Below are positions 1 through 5,205 of a DNA stretch of 6,866 nt, one piece after another. Source of the DNA: a bacterium (GTDB lineage: Bacteria; Latescibacterota; UBA2968; GCA-2709665); contig JAQCGA010000219.1 of assembly GCA_027619145.1 (NCBI GenBank), positions 1 through 6,866 on the forward strand. Reading direction: 5' to 3'. The notes under the pieces are model-generated. The model worked only from the letters and a program-made list of their open reading frames with translations, made no database searches and was not told the origin of the DNA. Position 1 is the first letter of the stretch. Each line of letters begins with the position of its first letter. The translations under genes were made by a program, and so were the position numbers.

Positions 1-2858
1 TTCGGATCGTTTAAATTCCCAAACGTAATTGCCTGCGTGGGACACGATTGCTGGCAAGCCGTAACCACCTCGCCATCCCGAATTTTCCGATCTTCTTTCT
101 TCGCATCAATCCGCGTCAAATTGATGCGTTGTACGCAAAATGTACACTTCTCCATCACGCCGCGCGCGCGCACCGTCACATCCGGGTTGCGCTGCAATTT
201 CAAGCTGGGCGTCTCTTCGTCCACATACTGCATAAAATTGAACCGCCGTACCTTGTACGGGCAGTTGTTCGAACAGTACCGGGTGCCCACACAACGGTTG
301 TACACCATCTCGTTCAACCCCTCATCGCTGTGCACCGTAGCCCCCACCGGACAAACCACCTCACAGGGCGCATTCTCGCAGTGCATACAGGGAACCGGCT
401 GATGGTAGGTCTCGGGCTGATCCGGATCTCCCTTAAAATACCGGTCCACCCGAATCCAGTGCATCTCGCGACCATTCAATACCTGTTCCTTACCCACCAC
501 CGGAATGTTGTTTTCAGACTGACAGGCAATCGTACACGCATTGCAGCCGGTACACGCATTCAGATCAATCGTCATTCCCCAGGCATATCCATCGTGCGAA
601 TGCTCATCCGGATTGTACATGGTCATATCTTCGGGCGGATCCTCTGCCATCTCCTGTACAAAATGCTCATTCTGCCGAAACTCGTCCAGATCGCCCACAC
701 GAATCAGCGGCCGCCCTTCCATGCTGCTGTGGTCCTGCGTGCACGCCAGTTCGTATTCTTCGCCAGTCTTGCGAATCTCCAGCCCCGAACCAAACCAGGG
801 CGCAGTTGAAGTACGGATCGAGTATGCATTAAATCCGGCCCCTGTCCCCACACGCCCTGCCTGTGTTCGCCCGTATCCCAAATGAACCGTTACCGAATCC
901 AGTGGCTGCCCTGGCAAAATCCAGACCGGTGCCTTCACCGTCCGACCCTCATAAACCAACTCCACCACATCCCCATTGTTCAGATCCAGCCGTTGCGCCG
1001 TAGAAGGCGCAAGAAGCGCCGCATTATCCCACGTAAGCCGGGTCATCGTCTTGGGCAATTCCTGTAGCCAGCCATTGTTGGAAAACTGGCCATCCCACAC
1101 CGTGGAATCCGCCCGGAACACCACCTCCAGGCCACCGGCTTGTTCCCCTGTACCGTTTCCAAGTCCCAGGTCCTTCTTCAATTTCATCTTCCGGGGTTCC
1201 AGCGTTGTACCCGCCACCACGCCATCGTGTAACGACTGCCGCCAGAACCGCTCAAAATCGTCTTTCTTGTACCACGCCTTCCAGTATGCCCGTGCAATAT
1301 CGTATCCAGACACACCCGGCTTCCCATCCAGTACCGCCAGCAACTCGTGTGCGGACTTGCCACCGTACAGCGGCTCAATCAGCGGTTGAACAAGAGTCAC
1401 GGTACCATCAAATGCCCGCACATCGCTCCAGGCTTCCAGCGCGTGGGCCTCCGGAATATGCCAGTGACACAGCACCGAGGTCTCATTTTCGTGCGACGCC
1501 AGGTGTACCCGTAGATTTACTTTCTTAAACTGCGTTTCAAAATCCAGATCCGCCGGCGCAGTATACAACGGATTGCCGCCCAGCATCACCAGCACATCCA
1601 CGCGGCCGGCCGCCATATCCTCTGTCAGCTCCCGCAACGAAGACGCATGGTTTACCGGCTTGGCCTCTACCGGATCGCTGTAAAATACCGTCTTGCCGAC
1701 ATTGCCCAGCGCGTGATTCATTGCATGTACCAGCGCGTGTACATTGGGCGGCAGCGCTTCGCCCGCCACCACCAAACATTCTCCCCGATGCCGCACCAGA
1801 TCGCGCACCAGCGCCCCCACCCACTCTCCGTGCCCTGCCGCATCTCCCATACCAGCAGCCAGACCCAGCCCTTCGGCAATTTCCCGGGCAAACCCTTCAA
1901 TCTGACTGGCCCGCAAAGACAGCCGGTGGTCTGCCATCGCACCGGTATTGCTCGGTGTGGACTCCACCACATACAACCGGTTCATCTCTGCATCCGGTCC
2001 TTCCACCCGCCGTCCCGCCACAAACGCCCGTGCAGAACGCAACGCGGCCGGTCCATATGACAAAAAATCCGCATCCAGCGACAGGATCACTTTCGCCTGG
2101 TCAACCTCGTGCCGAGTCTGCACAACCTGGCCAAAAGCCTGCTGGCCACCCGCTCGAGCATTGTCCTGCCCCACCGGATCATACTGATGCCATTTTGCGC
2201 CTGGATACAACGCAAACAAATCCTGGATCTGCTTCGCCAGCGTAGGCGACGTCACCGTCTCCGTCAACAACCGCAACCCCGCGCCCTTCTTCACTTTCTG
2301 CTCTGCCTGAGCCAGCGCCATTGCAGCAACAAAATTACTCCACGTATCAATCCGCCCCATATGCCGCAACGTCTGCGAGCGATCCGGGTCATACAGAGAC
2401 AAAACCGAAGCCTGTGCAAACACATCGGTGGCACCCAGGCTGGCCGGGTGTTCTTTGTTGCCTTCTATTTTTGTGGGCCGGCCCATATGGCTTTCCACCA
2501 GCACGCCGCTTCCGAATCCGCCCAGGGTAACTGCCGAAGCGAAATACAGCGGTTTACCCGGCACCAATTCCTCTGGCTGACGCACGAACGGAACCAGCTT
2601 TTCAACCGGCTGGCTCGTACACGACGCCACACCGGCAAACGCCAACGAGGCCCCCATCAGCTTCAGAAACCGACGACGTCCTACAGGATCGTTCCACTCA
2701 GAAGCGCCCTCAGGGAACTCCCGATACAATACGTCCTGGAATTCTTCTGTATTGGCCAGTTCATCCAGACTACGCCAGTACTCCTGCCCGCCTTTGGAGG
2801 CAAGCTGTTCGCGAAGCGCATCCAGGTCTAACCCATTTCTGTTAATAGAATCTTTCAT
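1..2858 (-). CDS. actB: Alternative Complex III subunit ActB, molybdopterin-like/Fe-S fusion (3' end cut by window edge)
   Basis: ActB is the large periplasmic subunit of Alternative Complex III, a quinol:electron-acceptor oxidoreductase that replaces cytochrome bc1. The frame is open for 952 codons and leaves the window, so perhaps 50-100 C-terminal residues are missing. Residues 20-50 include YWRSLDELA, typical of the extended Tat leader of this family. The twin-arginine stretch GRRRFLKLMG is at 60-69 and is followed by the lipobox-like VASC ending at Cys80. Residues of about 90-740 form the molybdopterin-oxidoreductase-like half, which in characterised ActB lacks the cofactor. The C-terminal half is a ferredoxin-like domain with cysteines C769/C772/C775/C779, C824/C827/C832/C836, C856/C862/C866, C905/C908 and C935/C939, enough for the usual four clusters. 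The ATG overlaps the actA stop as ATGA, implying translational coupling. I translated the whole frame and found no internal stop or frameshift. Confidence 0.95.
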   Translation of the reverse strand, partial: MKDSINRNGLDLDALREQLASKGGQEYWRSLDELANTEEFQDVLYREFPEGASEWNDPVGRRRFLKLMGASLAFAGVASCTSQPVEKLVPFVRQPEELVPGKPLYFASAVTLGGFGSGVLVESHMGRPTKIEGNKEHPASLGATDVFAQASVLSLYDPDRSQTLRHMGRIDTWSNFVAAMALAQAEQKVKKGAGLRLLTETVTSPTLAKQIQDLFALYPGAKWHQYDPVGQDNARAGGQQAFGQVVQTRHEVDQAKVILSLDADFLSYGPAALRSARAFVAGRRVEGPDAEMNRLYVVESTPSNTGAMADHRLSLRASQIEGFAREIAEGLGLAAGMGDAAGHGEWVGALVRDLVRHRGECLVVAGEALPPNVHALVHAMNHALGNVGKTVFYSDPVEAKPVNHASSLRELTEDMAAGRVDVLVMLGGNPLYTAPADLDFETQFKKVNLRVHLASHENETSVLCHWHIPEAHALEAWSDVRAFDGTVTLVQPLIEPLYGGKSAHELLAVLDGKPGVSGYDIARAYWKAWYKKDDFERFWRQSLHDGVVAGTTLEPRKMKLKKDLGLGNGTGEQAGGLEVVFRADSTVWDGQFSNNGWLQELPKTMTRLTWDNAALLAPSTAQRLDLNNGDVVELVYEGRTVKAPVWILPGQPLDSVTVHLGYGRTQAGRVGTGAGFNAYSIRTSTAPWFGSGLEIRKTGEEYELACTQDHSSMEGRPLIRVGDLDEFRQNEHFVQEMAEDPPEDMTMYNPDEHSHDGYAWGMTIDLNACTGCNACTIACQSENNIPVVGKEQVLNGREMHWIRVDRYFKGDPDQPETYHQPVPCMHCENAPCEVVCPVGATVHSDEGLNEMVYNRCVGTRYCSNNCPYKVRRFNFMQYVDEETPSLKLQRNPDVTVRARGVMEKCTFCVQRINLTRIDAKKEDRKIRDGEVVTACQQSCPTQAITFGNLNDP

Positions 2859-3505
2859 CGATGGCATACCGAGCAGTTGGTGAGCTTCTGAATCTCGTAT
2901 TCTTCTACGAGCCGCTTACCCAGCGTAAGCTGGTCTTCTTTCGGCTCCCATTGCATGTTAAACACCTGATCTTTTGGCCGCACAAATCGCGCCGGATCTC
3001 GGTGGCAATCCAAACACCACTCCATTTGTAAAGATTCTTTTTTCCACACCAGAGGCATTTGGTCCACCTGCCCGTGGCAGGTCTGGCATCCAATCCCTTT
3101 GTGCAAATGGATACTGTGGTTAAAATACACAAAATCTGGCAAATCATGCACACGGTTCCACTGGATCGGTTTCCCCGTCCTGAAACTCTCCCGGACGGGC
3201 TCCAGCATATCGGCTTCTGTCCAGATCTGGCTGTGGCACGTCATGCATGTTTCTGTGGGAGGAATACCGGCGAAGGCGGTTTCTTCTGCGGAAGTATGAC
3301 AGTACCGGCAATCTATACCAATACCCGTCACATGGTGCTTGTGGCTGAACGGCACAGGCTGTGCACGCGCCACTTCCACCTGCGTCACATAGGAAGAGCG
3401 ATTGAATTCCAGCAACACCCACACGGCAGCCGCCGCAAAAAAAACGGCACCGAACAGGCTGATCCTGGAAAGTGTGTTGGTACTGCGGTGGAAAATCTGG
3501 GGCAC
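2855..3505 (-). CDS. actA: Alternative Complex III subunit ActA, pentaheme cytochrome c
   Basis: This 216-residue protein is a membrane-anchored multiheme cytochrome c, the electron-transfer subunit that works with ActB in Alternative Complex III on the periplasmic side. One hydrophobic segment (about residues 15-34) serves as an uncleaved signal anchor. Five CXXCH heme c sites are visible: CRYCH 66-70, CMTCH 87-91, CQTCH 140-144, CLDCH 164-168 and CSVCH 211-215. The last lies one residue from the C-terminus, as is usual for ActA. The His-rich FSHKHH at 53-58 may supply distal heme ligands (inference). The start is GTG. It is chosen because AGGA lies 7 nt upstream (3513-3516), and an in-frame stop at 3536-3538 leaves no better start. 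It is the first gene of the operon, has its own promoter and leader, and overlaps actB by 4 nt. Family assignment rests on heme spacing, length and the actB neighbour. Confidence 0.95.
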   Translation of the reverse strand: MPQIFHRSTNTLSRISLFGAVFFAAAAVWVLLEFNRSSYVTQVEVARAQPVPFSHKHHVTGIGIDCRYCHTSAEETAFAGIPPTETCMTCHSQIWTEADMLEPVRESFRTGKPIQWNRVHDLPDFVYFNHSIHLHKGIGCQTCHGQVDQMPLVWKKESLQMEWCLDCHRDPARFVRPKDQVFNMQWEPKEDQLTLGKRLVEEYEIQKLTNCSVCHR

Positions 3506-3512
3506 GGAAACA

Positions 3513-3516
3513 TCCT
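3513..3516 (-). promoter_or_regulatory. Shine-Dalgarno AGGA of actA
   Basis: AGGA, followed by a 7-nt spacer TGTTTCC, precedes the GTG at 3505 and decides that start. An ATG overlaps the end of this motif (3511-3513), but it is out of frame with the heme-binding protein and is not used as the start. Confidence 0.7.
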
Positions 3517-3523
3517 GTATCGC

Positions 3524-3542
3524 CGGGTAGACAGGCTACCCG
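3524..3542 (-). promoter_or_regulatory. Hairpin in the actA leader, just ahead of the Shine-Dalgarno
   Basis: In the minus-strand transcript, CGGGTAG and CTACCCG form a perfect 7-bp stem with the loop CCTGT. The stem ends 7 nt before the AGGA at 3513-3516. The loop is the exact complement of ACAGG (3514-3518), which contains part of that Shine-Dalgarno. No T tract follows, so it is not a terminator. A role in translational control is inferred. Confidence 0.55.
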
Positions 3543-3610
3543 ATATCGGATTGACGAGTAAAACCACACCATCAAACAAAGGTTCACTCGGCTCAGAAAA
3601 AGGTTTCATG

Positions 3611-3638
3611 AATATATCAGAAACGCCAATTACGTCAA
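3611..3638 (-). promoter_or_regulatory. Predicted sigma70-type promoter of actAB
   Basis: On the minus strand the -35 TTGACG (3633-3638) is followed by a 16-nt spacer and the -10 TATATT (3611-3616). Each hexamer matches the consensus at five of six positions. Transcription would start near 3604 and give a leader of about 99 nt before the actA GTG. It lies in the only non-coding gap ahead of the operon and faces the right way. This is a prediction from consensus only. Confidence 0.6.
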
Positions 3639-3670
3639 GTTTTTGTTTAGAACAACAGATATGCCATCGC

Positions 3671-3692
3671 TTTAGATATTAGAATATCTTAA
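3671..3692. promoter_or_regulatory. Inverted repeat upstream of the actAB promoter, candidate operator
   Basis: AGATATT (3674-3680), a 2-base centre, and AATATCT (3683-3689) form perfect 7-base arms. They extend to TT/AA with one mismatch on each side. The centre is about 77 bp upstream of the predicted actA transcription start, a position typical for an activator site. It does not match a regulator site I know, and A+T-rich DNA makes such repeats more likely by chance. Confidence 0.35.
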
Positions 3693-3871
3693 CATTAAAA
3701 CCATTCGATTTTTGACCCCAACCATGCCTTTCAACCCGCCGTTCGTCCTTAGAAAATCAGGATAAATAACGCCTCAAAAACAAACTGAGAAATTGAAATT
3801 ACTTATGGTTTACAATCCGGAATTTCTTTTGTCAATCAAACGCTTCAACACCCGCATTCTTCACCTTGAAC
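3693..3871. other. Non-coding, A+T-rich gap after the deacetylase gene
   Basis: No open frame with family features is seen on either strand here. The only structure I can make for a deacetylase terminator is a 6-bp GAAATT/AATTTC pair with a 20-nt loop (3795-3826), which is too weak to call. A TTGACA (3830-3835, minus) has only a poor -10 partner, TAAACC, 17 nt away. Confidence 0.45.
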
Positions 3872-4912
3872 TCAGCACATAGACTCAAACCCCACCAGTG
3901 TATTTGCAATACACACACCCAGAGTATCCAGATGATATCCTCCTTCCTGCACAAACAAGGTCCGCACACCCATCTCTTCAATTCTCCTGCCAATAGCCCC
4001 AAACACATCCACTGACAGCTCAAAATCTCCCAGTGGATCCTCCCGGTAAATATCGGCTCCCAAAGACACCACCAGAAATGCCGGGGCAAATGCAGCAATC
4101 TTCCCCAGTGCCTGGTCCAGCACATCCAGGTACCGGGCTTCTCTTATACCGGCTTCCAGCGGAAAATTAACATTCAGTCCACGTCCCACACCCATCCCTT
4201 TTTCGTCTTCATACCCGCTGAAATACGGATACTGCCGATTCGGATCTGCGTGAATGGACACAAACAATACGTCATCCGAATCATAAAAAATAGCCTGCGT
4301 TCCGTTCCCATGATGATAATCTATATCCAGCACCGCCACCTGCCCCTCTGCATTCAGGAACCGGACCGCAATTGCCGCATGGTTCAAATAGCAGTACCCG
4401 CCATACACATCTCCTGCCGCGTGGTGTCCTGGTGGCCGACACAACGCATAAGCCGCTCGCTCACCTCCCTGCAACAACTCCGCCCCCGTCAGTGCGCACC
4501 ATGCCGCATGTTGTGCCGCCTGAAATGTCCCTTCCAGAATTGGCGTTTGCGTCTCAAAACAATAATATCCAGCCTGGTATACCAATCCCTCCGGTTTCCC
4601 ATTTAACGTCCGCATCGCAAACGTATCCGGAATCAGCCCCACACCAGGCTCCCGCGCATTCTCCACCCATTCCTCATATACATTTTCCAGATACTTCAGG
4701 TACCCCACATCGTGCACCACCAGAATTGGCTCCATCGAAAATTGCCGAGGTGCCACAACATCCACCATACCACATTCCTGAAGCGCCCGCAAAATCACAT
4801 CTGCCCGCTCCGGCACCTCCGGGGAAGCCATCATCCGCCCATCCGCAAACTGACAAGGGGGTGCGTGCTCCCTGTGCTTCTCCGAATAGATCACCTTCAC
4901 CGTCTCCTCCAT
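3872..4912 (-). CDS. Histone deacetylase-superfamily protein, acetylpolyamine amidohydrolase-like
   Basis: A 346-residue zinc-dependent amidohydrolase of the HDAC/arginase fold. It most likely removes acetyl groups from acetylated polyamines or other small amines in the cytoplasm; no signal peptide is visible. The general-base His dyad is in PPGHH (H163, H164). Zinc ligands are D198 and H200 in DIDYHHGNGT and D287 in SLGADIYRED. The transition-state tyrosine is Y326 in QEGGYH. From memory, these run a constant three residues above Mycoplana ramosa acetylpolyamine amidohydrolase, and the 85-125 insertion also fits that class better than acetoin-utilisation AcuC or histone deacetylases. Start choice is open. 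ATG at 4912 begins just before the first strand (KVIYSE), while an in-frame TTG at 4933 would add seven residues; neither has a clear Shine-Dalgarno. The gene appears to stand alone: a terminator lies upstream, and 366 bp separates it from actA. The exact substrate cannot be read from sequence. Confidence 0.9.
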   Translation of the reverse strand: MEETVKVIYSEKHREHAPPCQFADGRMMASPEVPERADVILRALQECGMVDVVAPRQFSMEPILVVHDVGYLKYLENVYEEWVENAREPGVGLIPDTFAMRTLNGKPEGLVYQAGYYCFETQTPILEGTFQAAQHAAWCALTGAELLQGGERAAYALCRPPGHHAAGDVYGGYCYLNHAAIAVRFLNAEGQVAVLDIDYHHGNGTQAIFYDSDDVLFVSIHADPNRQYPYFSGYEDEKGMGVGRGLNVNFPLEAGIREARYLDVLDQALGKIAAFAPAFLVVSLGADIYREDPLGDFELSVDVFGAIGRRIEEMGVRTLFVQEGGYHLDTLGVCIANTLVGFESMC

Positions 4913-5023
4913 TGGATAGAGGCGTAAGCTCAAAGCCTACTAAAGTTTGGACAATCGGTGATTGAAAAACGGCTATAAAAAGCGAGGAAGAATGCTGCTT
5001 TCTATCAACCGGCAGTGCCTCCG
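4913..5023 (-). other. Short upstream region of the deacetylase gene
   Basis: 111 bp between the upstream terminator and the deacetylase ATG should hold its promoter, since the terminator isolates it. I see A+T-rich hexamers on the minus strand (TTGATA near 5003-5008, TTTATA near 4974-4979), but their spacing is too long for a sigma70 pair. No site can be assigned. There is no clear Shine-Dalgarno before the ATG at 4912 or the TTG at 4933. Confidence 0.4.
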
Positions 5024-5052
5024 AAAAAAAAGATGGGGCAAAAAGCCCATCT
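5024..5052 (-). terminator. Intrinsic (Rho-independent) terminator of the PKD/dockerin gene
   Basis: Read on the minus strand, the arm AGATGGGC, loop TTTTT and arm GCCCCATCT (one bulged base) form an 8-bp stem. It is followed at once by a run of T: the stem's closing T pairs with A at 5052, and the tract reaches 5024. It ends transcription from the right-hand gene about 154 nt after its stop. Read on the plus strand the stem has no T tract, so it is unidirectional. Confidence 0.88.
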
Positions 5053-5205
5053 ACGAGAAAAGGGTGCATCTCCAGTATTTGACGTATCAGGATCTTCCCG
5101 TTGAAAGTCTGGGAAAGATTCTCTTTGCATAGAAAGCCGATACGTTTTCTCCAGCATCATACCTGCTACGCCAGAGCAAAAGCCCACGCGTTGCGATGCA
5201 TCTCT
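5053..5205 (-). other. 3' untranslated stretch between PKD/dockerin stop and terminator
   Basis: 153 bp with no convincing gene. A 60-codon minus frame spans this stretch and the terminator stem. It has no ribosome-binding site or recognisable domain, so I treat it as non-coding transcript tail. Confidence 0.5.

Noticed and set aside
159..172. CG-alternating run that could form Z-DNA
   Set aside because: It encodes Arg-Ala-Arg inside the conserved ActB Fe-S domain and is short; the coding explanation is sufficient.
48..809. Long plus-strand open frame (253 codons) opposite actB
   Set aside because: It is an antisense shadow: the opposite strand encodes the conserved ActB cysteine motifs, while this frame is low-complexity, rich in His/Arg/Ile, and shows no domain.
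2109..2831. Plus-strand open frame of 240 codons opposite the ActB N-terminus
   Set aside because: The minus strand clearly encodes the Tat leader and ActB start. This frame has no recognisable motif or ribosome-binding site.
3144..3587. Minus-strand alternative frame of 147 codons over the actA start
   Set aside because: Out of frame with the CXXCH protein; it contains no domain, and its extra cysteines are frameshifted heme sites.
3059..3682. Plus-strand open frame of 207 codons across actA and its leader
   Set aside because: It runs over five heme motifs encoded on the other strand and the predicted promoter, and shows no family features.
3795..3826. Possible terminator of the deacetylase gene (GAAATT/AATTTC)
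   Set aside because: Only six A+T-rich base pairs with a 20-nt loop and no proper T tract; too weak to support.
3807..3835. Possible second promoter (TTGACA, 17 nt, TAAACC) on the minus strand
   Set aside because: The -35 is perfect but the -10 matches only half the consensus, and a better promoter lies nearer actA.
4372..4965. Plus-strand Pro/His-rich frame of 197 codons opposite the deacetylase
   Set aside because: The Pro/Ser/His-rich composition is typical of an antisense frame opposite Gly/Ala/Glu-rich coding sequence.
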